A stretch of 64,000 bases of DNA from JAGXLC01 sp964585385. Its GTDB lineage: Bacteria > Bacteroidota > Bacteroidia > Bacteroidales > UBA12077. The translations under genes and the position numbers were made by a program. The notes under the pieces are model-generated. The model was not told the origin of the DNA and did no database searches. It saw only the letters and a program-made list of their open reading frames with translations. The DNA is taken from positions 186,001-250,000 of the forward strand of contig CAZPDP010000002.1 in assembly GCA_964585385.1 (NCBI GenBank). The letters run 5' to 3'. Positions 49,397-59,851 of this stretch are shown here, piece after piece; position 1 is the stretch's first letter; each line of letters opens with the position of its first letter.

Positions 49397-52300
49397 ATGA
49401 AAAGAAAAATCTTTACGCTTTTATCATTATTGATTCTTGGTGTTCTGATGTTTATTTCCTGTGAAAGAGAGGAATTTACAGAACAGGATGCATTGGAATC
49501 TTATGAACAGGCCACCAAATTAAGTGACTCTCTGCAAAACATCAGAGATTCATTAAACCGGATTGGCGGAATTATTGATTACAGTGTAAATGTTGTGGAC
49601 GCAAGTTCTGCATCGTTTTACAATGATAAGTCTTCAAAGAACCTTGAATCTACTCAGGCCGTCGGTGGTGCACTGGTAACGGTTAGCCAGCATGGTATGA
49701 CCTTGCAGGATTCCACGGATGCAAGTGGTATTGTGGTTTTTAAAGATTTAAGAGTAGGGAAAGTGAATGTTCATGTTGAATTAGATGGTTATACAGACGC
49801 GAGTTTTATCGCAAAAATAGATCCGGAAGACGATCCGAATGTCAACATGTACTATGATGTGTTAAGGCATTCGGCCACTATGGTTCCGGTTTTTTCCACC
49901 ACGGAGAACCAAGCCACTATTTCGGGGGTTGTAACCCTCGATTCTGACCTTACAAATGATGATGTGGAAACGGTCGGTGGTATAGAAGTTCTGGCGAATA
50001 TTGATACGGAAGATTCATATTTCGAGAAGTATCTGTACCAACTCTGTAGCGACTGCTATGATGCTAATGGTAAAATCGTACAGATTGCTTATCATACTTC
50101 ACAGACTATGACAACCACTGCAGGTGATGGATCGTTCAGTCTCGAAGTACCTGCAACGCCACAGGGTCTGCCCATTGCGCTGGAAATTTCAGAGTACGCT
50201 ACTGACCAGACCTTACTCCTCAATGAACAGTACGGGAAACGTGTTACAGGACCTCAAACTGTCAGAACTTACTTTAGCTCTGATTATTATCCCAGCGATA
50301 TACCATATGTACCGGGTGCTTATGTTGAATTTTCCGCTCCTACCGGTTCTGTTGCCGAACCCCCGGACCAACAGGCTTATGCCACCGCTTATGTGAGTGA
50401 ATCCGGTATCTTATCCATCGAAATTACCGATCCGGGTTATGGTTATACCCAATCTCCGCGGTTAAAAATTGGTCCGCCGGATAATCCTATGGGTACTCAG
50501 GCCATAGCTGAAGCCAATATTGTTAATGGTAAAGTTACTTCTGTAGATATTACCGAACAGGGTAGCGGATATACATCCACACCATGGGTTGATGTACAGA
50601 CCATAGATGATGGAGATTTTGGTACCCAGGCTACTGCCGATATTACAGTGACTTATTCGGTGACAAATATATCCGTGTCAAGTGGTGGAGATGGCTATGA
50701 AGCCACCCCTAATGTTACTATTATTTCACCTACAGGATCGGACGCCACAGCACAGGCTACTATGGCAGGGTACGTAAGTGAAGTTGAGTTAACTAACGGT
50801 GGTTCAAACTATGTTGCCCCTCCAAGAGTTACAGCCAGCGCTCCTCCCAGCGGAACAAACGAAGCTACCTTTACAGCCAATATGTCGGATTACAATCCAT
50901 TACACTCTATTATTGTAGAAGATGGATTTATAACAACTTATGAAACAACACCGGATGTAACCATAACATCAGGTACAGGAAGCGGGGCTACAGCAATTGC
51001 AGAACTGGCAACAGCCGGTGAAGTAGCAAGTATTGATGTGACCAATCCGGGTGCTGGTTACGATGAAGCTCCTACCGTAAATATTATTGGCGGAGGAGGA
51101 TTTGGCGCCTCTGCTTACGCACAGATTGATGCAGGAGGTAGTATTACGAATATTGTTGTGGCTGAAGCTGGTCAGGGTTATACATCTGATCCGACCATAG
51201 AGATTTCAGCCCCCCCGGCAGGTGGAACCCAGGCTGCTGGCGAAGCGGTAAGAGAATTTGACCTTGAAAGGATAATACTCACTAACCCGGGTAATGGATA
51301 CAATGTAAATTATACAGGTACTGGTGATAACTACAACAACGAACCTACAGTAGTAATTGATGGAGTAAACTATACCGACGGAAGCTATGATATTACTGTA
51401 AGACCGGCAATGGATGTTGAAGGTATTAGCATTAATAATACGGGTTACGGCTATGAAACGGCTCCGACTATTACGATTACTTCATTATATGGCGAAGGTT
51501 CAGGAGCTAGTGCCACCGCCAACATTCTTTTCCAGGTTGACGAAATTGAAGTGGTTACACCAGGTAGCGGTTATTATTACAACGATGCTTCTGTTGTTAT
51601 TGATCCACCATCAGATATGACCGGAGACCAGGCGTTTGCTTCTGCTACCCTTGGCGACGGTATTGTGGAATCAGTGGAAGTTGATAATCCGGGTGATGGG
51701 TATACTGCACCGCCAAGAGTAATTATGAACGGACTGGATCCTGATGAAGAAGAGGCAGTAATATCTGCCACAGTTAGTAACGGTGAGGTAACAGGTTTCA
51801 CCATTGATAACCCGGGTATGGGATATCCACACTATAATAATTACAGTGTAACTATAAGGACTTATGAATCAGGTGCCCAGTTTAATCCACGAGTCCATGA
51901 GACTGCTGGTATTGTTGAGCGAATCGAAGTTACAAGTCCGGGTGCGGGTTATGAAATTGCCCCGGTTGTGGAATTCAATAATGTAGGTACAGGCGGAACA
52001 GGTGCAGAAGCAGTAGCTTCTATAGAGGGAGGCCGGGTTTCTGGTATTTCTATTACAAATCCTGGCTCCGGCTATGTATTGGCTCCTGATATATCACTCG
52101 TCGTTCCAAATTATATTGAAACTGCAATAGGTATACCGGATATTGAAAATGGAAGAATAACCGGTGTGGATTTCTCTGGTTGGGGAGTTGATTTTCTCAC
52201 AGCAGGTAAAGGATATGACGAAGAGCCCACCATTACATTTACGCCTCAGCTTTCAGGAGTCGGAAGTGGGGCAGCAGCCAAGGCTGTGATTCAGAATGGC

Positions 52301-52504
52301 GGGATAGGTGACGTTATTATGCTCAACCAGGGCAGTGGATATATTGCCAGAAATTATCCTGAAGATTCAAAAGGATTTAGCATGATTCTTAAGAAAAATG
52401 GTGGCAGCACAGATAATATCAATGCTATAGCCAATAAAAAATATATCCGTGATATGTACCTGGGTACTGGAAAAAGAGGCTCCAGACAAAATGATAATGA
52501 CTAA
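49397..52504 (+). CDS. Large surface lipoprotein with GxGY repeats
   Basis: 1035 residues. Lipoprotein signal (LLILGVLMFISC followed by EREE). A short helix is followed at about residues 50-135 by a carboxypeptidase-regulatory-like beta domain (GGALVTVSQHGMTLQDSTDA). From about residue 300 to the end there are some fifteen degenerate repeats of 35-55 residues built around 'nPGsGY..aPtV.I', for example VTNPGAGYDEAPTVNI, VDNPGDGYTAPPRVIM and ITNPGSGYVLAPDISL, alternating with Ala/Thr-rich segments (GSGATAIAE type). Such GxGY repeats resemble beta-solenoid repeats of phage and surface fibres. First gene of a four-gene surface cluster. Confidence 0.82.
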   Translation: MKRKIFTLLSLLILGVLMFISCEREEFTEQDALESYEQATKLSDSLQNIRDSLNRIGGIIDYSVNVVDASSASFYNDKSSKNLESTQAVGGALVTVSQHGMTLQDSTDASGIVVFKDLRVGKVNVHVELDGYTDASFIAKIDPEDDPNVNMYYDVLRHSATMVPVFSTTENQATISGVVTLDSDLTNDDVETVGGIEVLANIDTEDSYFEKYLYQLCSDCYDANGKIVQIAYHTSQTMTTTAGDGSFSLEVPATPQGLPIALEISEYATDQTLLLNEQYGKRVTGPQTVRTYFSSDYYPSDIPYVPGAYVEFSAPTGSVAEPPDQQAYATAYVSESGILSIEITDPGYGYTQSPRLKIGPPDNPMGTQAIAEANIVNGKVTSVDITEQGSGYTSTPWVDVQTIDDGDFGTQATADITVTYSVTNISVSSGGDGYEATPNVTIISPTGSDATAQATMAGYVSEVELTNGGSNYVAPPRVTASAPPSGTNEATFTANMSDYNPLHSIIVEDGFITTYETTPDVTITSGTGSGATAIAELATAGEVASIDVTNPGAGYDEAPTVNIIGGGGFGASAYAQIDAGGSITNIVVAEAGQGYTSDPTIEISAPPAGGTQAAGEAVREFDLERIILTNPGNGYNVNYTGTGDNYNNEPTVVIDGVNYTDGSYDITVRPAMDVEGISINNTGYGYETAPTITITSLYGEGSGASATANILFQVDEIEVVTPGSGYYYNDASVVIDPPSDMTGDQAFASATLGDGIVESVEVDNPGDGYTAPPRVIMNGLDPDEEEAVISATVSNGEVTGFTIDNPGMGYPHYNNYSVTIRTYESGAQFNPRVHETAGIVERIEVTSPGAGYEIAPVVEFNNVGTGGTGAEAVASIEGGRVSGISITNPGSGYVLAPDISLVVPNYIETAIGIPDIENGRITGVDFSGWGVDFLTAGKGYDEEPTITFTPQLSGVGSGAAAKAVIQNGGIGDVIMLNQGSGYIARNYPEDSKGFSMILKKNGGSTDNINAIANKKYIRDMYLGTGKRGSRQNDND

Positions 52505-52520
52505 TTAATATAATGTATTT

Positions 52521-52545
52521 CCCATCTGTTGCCAAAGCAGATGGG
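52521..52545 (+). other. Intercistronic hairpin
   Basis: cccatctg / cagatggg stem with loop ttgccaaag and no T-run, between the two large surface genes. May stabilise or process the mRNA rather than end it. Confidence 0.5.
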
Positions 52546-52582
52546 AGCTTAACAATAGCTTAACAACAAAAAATATACAATA

Positions 52583-55500
52583 ATGAAAAAAATAGTAATT
52601 CTACTTATTTTACAGTTCTTTCTGCTTCAGGGTGTATTTGCCCAAAGCGGAACGAGTTGGTACTCTCAGGACTTTACTGCCCTGATTGGCCAGGTGTTGA
52701 CCAATTACCAGGACGGACGCGCTGTTTGGGATACAACAGAAAGTGAAAACAGCACCTATAACTGGTATATAGTAAATGGCACTTATAATGGAGATGACGG
52801 TACCTCAAATACCGATTACTTCAGAATCGATCCCGATCCCAATACGGATAATGAGCAGAATGCCAAGATTATGGCCAGGGTGGATTTACCCAAGGAGGCG
52901 GATGTTACAGGTGTTCCGGTCGGCTTTTACCTGGTATTTGATTGGTGGAGCGATCAAGGGAACCTGGGCGGAGGTACTGACCCAGACCTTGACCCGGACG
53001 CCTCAATAACTGTAGAGTTAAGATTCCATGATGGAGCCTCATGGGGAAGCTGGACAGAGGTTTGGTCCGAGGATGATCAATCCCTCCTTGAGGAAACTAC
53101 AATCAGCGGCCCTTATGGTGGATTTGACTGGGATCGTTACAATGATTATGCCGAAGGATGGTATACAACAGAACTTGATTTCAGCAGCATGGTGGATGAG
53201 GATGACAGTGTTGCCGTGCGTTTTACTTATTCCGGAATCAATGCGGATGAATTTTTTATGGATAACTTCGATATCCGTTATATGGCATTGGATGACTGGG
53301 AACAAGAGGTAAGAGTGGAACCGAACTACCGTAGAATTCCCAGGCTGATGGCTGAGGATATGAATATGGAGTTTAAAGCTACCATCACAAAAAACACAAC
53401 AGCCAATTTCGATGACTCTGAAAACGATGAAATCAAGCTTTATATTGATGGCTCATATTCAGCGTATGCCGATATGCTCGAGTCTGATTTTACTACTGAA
53501 AATACGGTGACCTATACCTTTGATAATCTTATAATAGATTTCCCATTAGAAAATGATAATGCATACAGATACCAGGTTCGCAATGAGATTCCGGGAAGCT
53601 GGTCTTCTTTGGAGTATATTGATATTGATGCAGACGAATATCAAAGGGACAACAATACGGCTTCAGGCGATTATCTGAGTGGAGACGTAAGCTCGCCCGG
53701 TGTGGGTGTATTGTATCATTTCATCAATGCAGAGCATTGGGATGGAATATCCGTAAATTTCAATACGTCGGGTTACGATTTTAATTATGACTTGCTTAAA
53801 GTTTCAGGACCCGATGCTACTTCCGGTGATTTGGTTTATTCATCCGGAAATTTTACCACCGCCGCAAATGTTACGGATAATTTTGCAATGGATGAGCAAA
53901 TGCTGCTGGAAGCCGGGTATTACATCGTTATGGTTAACCAGTTGACCACAAACGATATTGAAATTGACCAGGATGATCAGAACTTTGGATTTTACTACCG
54001 GGGTGATGAATCAAGCCTGACAAAAGTTGAAAACACCGGGTTCCCTCACATCAGGATGCGTATCCAGCCGAATCGCACTCCTTCTTTTGTTTCAGTAGAT
54101 GCTGAACATACCATAAGCGTGGGACAACAATTCAGCTATACCGTTGAAGTGGAAGATGCTGATTTCGATGATATTGGCTACCGGAGAATTGATCCGACCC
54201 AGCAATGGCTGGTTGCCGACTGGTTGACCATCACAGCGAATCCTGATACTACTTTCACTTTGAGTGGAGCACCAGATGAAGCCGCATCATTTACCTTTGA
54301 TATGAGGATTGGAGACCTGGAGGGTGACTCAACTACGCAAACCTTCACAATTGATGTCATAGATCCTTATATGACTAATTTCGTTGAAGATTTTGATGTA
54401 AACACATCTCCTTATACTGACAATGAAGGATGGAATACAATTGATGATGCCCAGGGAACGGGCTCCAGCACGCACTGGAATTACACCTATGAGTTTGATG
54501 GATGGGCCGATGATGAATTTAAGGGTGATAGCTATGTAGCTGAAATGTTCGGAGAAGCTGGAGTTGCGCAGGAAGAATGGCTTGTTTCACCAGCCATACA
54601 ACTACCTGATTTAAGCGCATCAACAGATAGTGTCATTCATCTTGAATTTGCATGGCGAATGAACTGGAAATATTTCGTAGGACCTGCCCTGGGTAATGAG
54701 AACGATGGGTATGATGTTGGCGATGTTACTGTTTATATTACAACAGATGGGGGCTCTAGCTGGACTCAGGTGTGGAAAGAGGATGATTCAACATCCGTAC
54801 TTTCAACTACTGTAAATGACGACAATGGTACTACAGCGGATGATGAATTTTACGATGATACACCTCTTGATCCCGACGACTGGCCAGGTTATAAGGAAGG
54901 AATTTATGAGTATAGTCAATATAAATACTTCCTTTCCCGAATTAACATGAATAGTTATGCAGGACAAACTGTATGGGTTGCCTTCAAATACGAATCCACA
55001 AATTCGCAAAAATCCCAAAATGCAGATTTCTGGCTGGATTATGTAGATGTTAAAGCCATTGAACCGGGAGTTAAGCTGGAGGCTATACCTATTAATACAA
55101 CAGCTTACACAAAGATACCATTGTCCCAGTTACAGCCTATTACTGTACAAGCTGATGTGGCTAACCTGAAACTGAAGGATATTACGGGTGGTACAGTTAC
55201 AGCAACATACGTGGATCCAAACAGTCAAACTGTATACAACGAATCTTCAAGTTTTTCAGTAGACGGGGAGGATACAACATCTGTAGTCTATGGCACAACA
55301 TTTACTCCGATGACTACAGGATATTATGATTTTACTGTTGATGCGGAGTTTATTGACGATGATAATACTACGTATACAGCAAATAAAACTGAAAGTAATA
55401 TTTTTGAAATTACTTCAGCCACAAATGGAGAATATGCAAAGGACAACAGTTCATATTCCAGCAGGATTTTTCCTGAAACGGGTGATTACCTGGGTATGAA

Positions 55501-57532
55501 GTTTGATATTCACGAGAATGACAATTTGAGGCAGATAAAACTTTATATCAATGGTTATACCTGGGGAACCGATGAGATTAGTTTTACTCTTGTTAAGGAC
55601 GGGGATGTTGTAGTGAATTCCAGGACCTATACAGCAGGTACTGATTTTGGATCGAACTGGCAAACCTTTGATATCAATGACATCAAACTTACTCCAGGTA
55701 CCTACTATCTGATGGTAAAAATTGAGGAGAATAATAATAGCCTGGGAATTGGATATGATACAGATAATGAGGGTTATTATTACGAAGGAACTCCGGGTAA
55801 TATTATGATGAACCCTGCTTCAGCAGAAGATGACACCCCGGGCAACCTGATGTTGAGAATGGTACTGGGTAATGATGCTCCTGAATTTTCACCAGCGATT
55901 ACTGCCCAGAGTGCTACAGTTGGACTGGATTTTAGTTACAACATCTCAGCTATAGATGATAACCAGGATTCGCTTACTTTCATCCTGGAACAGGCACCAA
56001 GCTGGGTAAGCCTTGAGAATAAAGATGATGGCAACCGTGCAGTTGTTTCCGGTACTCCGGGAACCAATGATGAAGGTTCAAACCTGGTCAGAGTAGCTGT
56101 ATTTGATGCAACGGATACAACACGCTCATCGTTTACCATTAATGTTGCTGAAAGTCCGAATCCGGAATTCAAAACAACACCGGTGGTTGTAGCTGAAGAA
56201 GGACTGGCTTACCAGTACGTGGCAGTTGGTTACGACCGTTACGGAGATGATGTAACATTAAGTATGGCACAGACCCCATCATGGCTTAGTTCAAGTGTAT
56301 CTGCCTCTGGTGATACCCTGACACTCTCAGGTACTCCGGCTGAAGGTGATGTTGGCGAGCACCATGTCAAGATTAATGTGACTGACGAATATGGAAAAAC
56401 TGCTCAGCAAGCTTTCACAATTCTCGTTAAAGTCAACATTGCACCGGAATTCCTGACTTATCCTACTAAAGATGCTGTTGAAGGAGTAAGTTACAGCTAT
56501 ACAGTCAGAACAAAGGATGAGAATAAGAATGATATCCTTGCCCTGTCTGTTACCGCACCTGCATGGCTTTCTATTACAGATAACGGAGATGGAACTGGTG
56601 TTCTTTCTGGTACGCCGGCAACAGGGGATGTTGGAGAAAATGATGTAACAGTGACCGTTACAGATAATAAAGGCGCTTCTACTGATCAGGAATTTACAAT
56701 TGATGTGGAAGCTACTAACAATGCTCCGGCATTCACCACAACACCTGATTCTGATCCGGTTGAAGTACAGGCGGGTACATTGTTTGAATATATTGCAATG
56801 GTAAGTGATGCGGATGGTGACCCGATAAGCTTTACTTCCAGTGTTCCTGTATGGATACTGGTAACCAACGAAGGTAAAGGAGAAGCCAAACTGATCGGAC
56901 AACCAATGCTTGGAGAACTGGGTGACCATAGTGTGGTCATTACAGCTACTGATGGAGAGGCTACTGTATCTCAAAGCTTCACTGTGACAGTAATAGATAC
57001 CACTTCAGCTCCGGTTATCGAGCAAACAGAGCTTGCAGATGCATATATTGATGAAAATTACAGTACAAGTATCAAAGCGTCTGATGAGGATGGTGATGAC
57101 CTGAAGTTTGAGGTGGTTGAAATTCCTGTTTGGTTGACCCTTACAGATAATGCCAACGGCACAGCTAAACTTTCAGGTACACCTGCTGGCATAGATGAAG
57201 GAGATCATGAAATTCAGTTTGCAGTAAGCGATAATCTTCACAAAGAGAGCTTCACTCTTACTGTTAATGTGATAGGAGCAGCCCTGAATGTTGGTGGATT
57301 TGGAAGAGAGGATCTGACAATTTACCCAAACCCTGCTTCCGATTACCTGATTCTTGAAAATGCTGCTAATGCAAGAGTTGCAATATTCAATGTGATAGGT
57401 GCAAAAGTATTGGAAAAAGACAACCTGGCCAGGGTTGAGCAACTTGATGTAAGTTCGCTGTTGCCTGGTAAGTATATCATTAAAGTGGTTTCTGAGGAAA
57501 ATACTTACACCCGTTCATTGCTTATCAAGTAA
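52583..57532 (+). CDS. Giant T9SS-exported surface protein with cadherin-like repeats
   Basis: 1649 residues. Signal peptide MKKIVILLILQFFLLQGVFA. Two choice-of-anchor/jelly-roll-like regions at about 20-240 (SGTSWYSQDFTAL) and 610-830 (NFVEDFDVNTSPYTDNEGW). From ~500-600 and again ~1085-1560 there are about six dystroglycan-type cadherin/putative-Ig repeats of ~92 residues (pattern APxF.t.P...ve.g..Y.Y.v...D.d.D.l......P.WL......G...LSGTP). The C-terminal ~75 residues are a type A T9SS sorting domain (LTIYPNPASDYLIL ... KYIIKVVSEENTYTRSLLIK). The protein is Asp/Glu-rich, consistent with Ca-binding adhesion. It needs a Por/Gld secretion apparatus encoded elsewhere. Confidence 0.93.
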   Translation: MKKIVILLILQFFLLQGVFAQSGTSWYSQDFTALIGQVLTNYQDGRAVWDTTESENSTYNWYIVNGTYNGDDGTSNTDYFRIDPDPNTDNEQNAKIMARVDLPKEADVTGVPVGFYLVFDWWSDQGNLGGGTDPDLDPDASITVELRFHDGASWGSWTEVWSEDDQSLLEETTISGPYGGFDWDRYNDYAEGWYTTELDFSSMVDEDDSVAVRFTYSGINADEFFMDNFDIRYMALDDWEQEVRVEPNYRRIPRLMAEDMNMEFKATITKNTTANFDDSENDEIKLYIDGSYSAYADMLESDFTTENTVTYTFDNLIIDFPLENDNAYRYQVRNEIPGSWSSLEYIDIDADEYQRDNNTASGDYLSGDVSSPGVGVLYHFINAEHWDGISVNFNTSGYDFNYDLLKVSGPDATSGDLVYSSGNFTTAANVTDNFAMDEQMLLEAGYYIVMVNQLTTNDIEIDQDDQNFGFYYRGDESSLTKVENTGFPHIRMRIQPNRTPSFVSVDAEHTISVGQQFSYTVEVEDADFDDIGYRRIDPTQQWLVADWLTITANPDTTFTLSGAPDEAASFTFDMRIGDLEGDSTTQTFTIDVIDPYMTNFVEDFDVNTSPYTDNEGWNTIDDAQGTGSSTHWNYTYEFDGWADDEFKGDSYVAEMFGEAGVAQEEWLVSPAIQLPDLSASTDSVIHLEFAWRMNWKYFVGPALGNENDGYDVGDVTVYITTDGGSSWTQVWKEDDSTSVLSTTVNDDNGTTADDEFYDDTPLDPDDWPGYKEGIYEYSQYKYFLSRINMNSYAGQTVWVAFKYESTNSQKSQNADFWLDYVDVKAIEPGVKLEAIPINTTAYTKIPLSQLQPITVQADVANLKLKDITGGTVTATYVDPNSQTVYNESSSFSVDGEDTTSVVYGTTFTPMTTGYYDFTVDAEFIDDDNTTYTANKTESNIFEITSATNGEYAKDNSSYSSRIFPETGDYLGMKFDIHENDNLRQIKLYINGYTWGTDEISFTLVKDGDVVVNSRTYTAGTDFGSNWQTFDINDIKLTPGTYYLMVKIEENNNSLGIGYDTDNEGYYYEGTPGNIMMNPASAEDDTPGNLMLRMVLGNDAPEFSPAITAQSATVGLDFSYNISAIDDNQDSLTFILEQAPSWVSLENKDDGNRAVVSGTPGTNDEGSNLVRVAVFDATDTTRSSFTINVAESPNPEFKTTPVVVAEEGLAYQYVAVGYDRYGDDVTLSMAQTPSWLSSSVSASGDTLTLSGTPAEGDVGEHHVKINVTDEYGKTAQQAFTILVKVNIAPEFLTYPTKDAVEGVSYSYTVRTKDENKNDILALSVTAPAWLSITDNGDGTGVLSGTPATGDVGENDVTVTVTDNKGASTDQEFTIDVEATNNAPAFTTTPDSDPVEVQAGTLFEYIAMVSDADGDPISFTSSVPVWILVTNEGKGEAKLIGQPMLGELGDHSVVITATDGEATVSQSFTVTVIDTTSAPVIEQTELADAYIDENYSTSIKASDEDGDDLKFEVVEIPVWLTLTDNANGTAKLSGTPAGIDEGDHEIQFAVSDNLHKESFTLTVNVIGAALNVGGFGREDLTIYPNPASDYLILENAANARVAIFNVIGAKVLEKDNLARVEQLDVSSLLPGKYIIKVVSEENTYTRSLLIK

Positions 57533-57599
57533 TTGAAATTTTTCGGAGTGGCTGCCAGCGCGGCCACTCCTTCTCGTATAAATTATAAAACTGGACAGA

Positions 57600-58295
57600 A
57601 TGAAACGATTACAAATACTTTGGTTGGCAATATTATCTGTATTTATGTTTCTTGCACCACTTAATAAATCCACGGCACAGGATATCTTTGCAGGTGCTAA
57701 AGCAGGACTCAATTACAGCTCAATAGCGCTGAATTATTTTGAAGTATATGATTACCGGATGGGAAATAGTGCAGGACTGTTTGCTGAATACCAGTCTGAT
57801 GATCTGCCTTTTAATGTCGGTGTTGAGGTGCATTATATGATATTCGGCTCCAATAATATTGAGCCTACACTGATTTATAATCTCAATTCACCGATTTTCA
57901 ATACACCGATAGAAAACAGTCATTTCTATTTTAACAGTTTCGAAGTGCCCTTGCTGATAAAGTTTAAATTGCCTTTCATGGAAGGTATCAATCCCCAGTT
58001 TTATTTGGGTGGCATGTACAGCTATATTTATTCAGCATACAACAGGAATATATTCGAGGATGACAAAAGCAGTGATGCTGAAATAACCGAACGAATTAAA
58101 GCTAATGATTACGGCGCTTTGGCAGGTATAGGCGGAGCTATTGATATAGGTGATTTCTCAATAACCTACGATGCAAGGTACAGGATGGGATTCAGAAACA
58201 TTAATAATGTGGTTAATTACACTGAATTTACCGCTCATTCTCTCCAGTTTATGGTAGGAATGGGCTACAGCTTTGGATTTGGTTCCGGTGATTAA
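57600..58295 (+). CDS. Outer-membrane beta-barrel protein (PorT/OMP_b-brl type)
   Basis: 231 residues with signal peptide (ILWLAILSVFMFLAPLNKST). The mature start FAGAKAGLNYSSIAL and the closing LQFMVGMGYSFGFGSGD strand are typical of small 8-strand barrels in this phylum. Alternating hydrophobic beta strands with long extracellular loops are visible. 67 bp after the T9SS cargo gene; a G+C-rich hairpin (ggagtggc / gccactcc) lies between. Probably anchors or accompanies the cargo proteins. Confidence 0.85.
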   Translation: MKRLQILWLAILSVFMFLAPLNKSTAQDIFAGAKAGLNYSSIALNYFEVYDYRMGNSAGLFAEYQSDDLPFNVGVEVHYMIFGSNNIEPTLIYNLNSPIFNTPIENSHFYFNSFEVPLLIKFKLPFMEGINPQFYLGGMYSYIYSAYNRNIFEDDKSSDAEITERIKANDYGALAGIGGAIDIGDFSITYDARYRMGFRNINNVVNYTEFTAHSLQFMVGMGYSFGFGSGD

Positions 58296-58321
58296 ATCAT
58301 TCAACATTAAATCATGGTATT

Positions 58322-59401
58322 ATGAAATATCAACGCATATTAGCTATTTTCTTTATTCTTTTCTTTTTTACTCATTGTGAGAAAGATAAAAATCAATACG
58401 GTTATATCAGTGGGGTGTTGACCGGACCGGAGGGTGTTATTGCTGAGGTTATTGTACAGGTAGTCAAAAACCAGGGAATTGTTAAGGAAACAGTTACAGA
58501 TGAAAACGGGGCTTTTAATATCAAAATAGCTCCCGGAGTTTATACTCTGAAAATCAGCATTGAGGGTTATGAAGATATCTCAGAAACTGTAACGGTTAAA
58601 CTGGATGAGGATTTGATTTTGAATGTGGATCTCAATGAAATTACCAAAGTTATGGGTGTTTTGACGGATACTTATACTTCATGGCCGCTTTCAAATGCCA
58701 CAATCGCTATTATGTCAACCGATCTGACGTCAACTGTTGCTACTACCACTACAGGCAATGAAGGAAGATTCAGTTTTGGAAACATTCCTGACGGGAATTA
58801 TCAGCTCTACTATTACAACAGTATTGAAGTCAAATACATGCCTGTTAAAATTGAAGGTGAGACAAAGCTTAGTCTGAACCTGGTTGGTTTAGATTATTCT
58901 GAATTAACTGAAGATGAAATCAATGAGTATTTTTCCGAATTACTCAGTCAGAGCTTACTTAATTATTGCAATGTTGGTAATACTTCTGTGGACTATTTTT
59001 ACATGGATGAATTTGCAATAAACGGAAAAGTAAACGTATCAGGTAATAATAATGGATATGCTGATTTTACTAATATTACATTTTTTCTTTTTAGAAATGG
59101 AGATAATGATTTAATAGTCGACCTGGGGAGTTCTATAGGAAGCTACAGCTACTTACAACGGTATAAGATATGGGTTGATTTTAACAGAGATGGCGATTTC
59201 TCAGATTCAAATGAACTTATATTGTCAGAAAGTAATTATACCCCAGGTTCTTACAATCATATCATTGATATAGGGGATTCCATTTTACCAATTTATACCA
59301 CAATGCGTATTGCGGTTGATTATTATTATTCATCATCTCCCCAACCCTGTAATTACCTTCAATACGGAGAATTCGAAGATTATGGTGTGTTGATTCTTTA
59401 A
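58322..59401 (+). CDS. Lipoprotein with carboxypeptidase-regulatory-like and GEVED domains
   Basis: 359 residues. Lipobox region IFFILFFFTHC, then two CarboxypepD_reg-like beta sandwiches (residues ~25-105, ISGVLTGPEGVIAEVIVQVV; ~110-185, GVLTDTYTSWPLSNATIAIM). The C-terminal GEVED-type domain is marked by IWVDFNRDGDFSDSNELILS and closing YGEFEDYGVLI. GEVED domains are typical of surface proteins of Bacteroidota and bind Ca in the DFNRDGDF loop. Last gene of the cluster, before a strong terminator. Confidence 0.87.
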   Translation: MKYQRILAIFFILFFFTHCEKDKNQYGYISGVLTGPEGVIAEVIVQVVKNQGIVKETVTDENGAFNIKIAPGVYTLKISIEGYEDISETVTVKLDEDLILNVDLNEITKVMGVLTDTYTSWPLSNATIAIMSTDLTSTVATTTTGNEGRFSFGNIPDGNYQLYYYNSIEVKYMPVKIEGETKLSLNLVGLDYSELTEDEINEYFSELLSQSLLNYCNVGNTSVDYFYMDEFAINGKVNVSGNNNGYADFTNITFFLFRNGDNDLIVDLGSSIGSYSYLQRYKIWVDFNRDGDFSDSNELILSESNYTPGSYNHIIDIGDSILPIYTTMRIAVDYYYSSSPQPCNYLQYGEFEDYGVLIL

Positions 59402-59424
59402 TTAAATGATTAGAAAAAAATCTT

Positions 59425-59458
59425 AAGAGGCTTTGGGTTATTCCCAATAGCCTCTTTT
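59425..59458. terminator. Bidirectional terminator
   Basis: Stem aagaggct..ttggg / cccaa.agcctctt with loop ttatt and one bulge, flanked by A- and T-runs. It separates the convergent surface operon and RND operon. Confidence 0.85.
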
Positions 59459-59764
59459 TCATTCATAGAAATAATCATCCAGCGTCCACATGCAGGCTGT
59501 TACCAGCTCGTTATCATTGTAAGCTTCTTTGTTAAAGTCTTTTATTACTTGCATGATTTCCTTTGCCCGGTCGTCGTCACTGAATTGCATGAAGATGGAT
59601 GAGTTGTGGCTGGGCCATACAGCAGTATTCAAACGAGGATCCCCTTTGACATTTTTAGCCGGTACCTGCTCAATAATCTGGTAATCCTTTATTTCGTTTT
59701 CTTCCAGCATATGAATAAGCGGTTCGCGAACGCTGACGTTGCATGTTATGTAGAGCATTTTCAT
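59459..59764 (-). CDS. PG0541-family transporter-associated protein
   Basis: 101 residues, ferredoxin-like/PII-like fold expected: MKMLYITCNVSVREPLIHML, then YQIIEQVPAKNVKGDPRLNT with the small acidic protein pattern, and SIFMQFSDDDRAKEIMQVIK. In Porphyromonas gingivalis the counterpart PG0541 follows the RND pump genes PG0539-PG0540. Here it lies at the distal end of the same cluster, but is separated from the permease by a four-helix-bundle gene. Confidence 0.75.
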   Translation of the reverse strand: MKMLYITCNVSVREPLIHMLEENEIKDYQIIEQVPAKNVKGDPRLNTAVWPSHNSSIFMQFSDDDRAKEIMQVIKDFNKEAYNDNELVTACMWTLDDYFYE

Positions 59765-59851
59765 AGTGCTTCTTGTTTATGGTTATTATTTCTATATAAG
59801 TTTTGGAATATTCGGAATAATGGAATGTTGGAATTTTGGAATATGATATCA

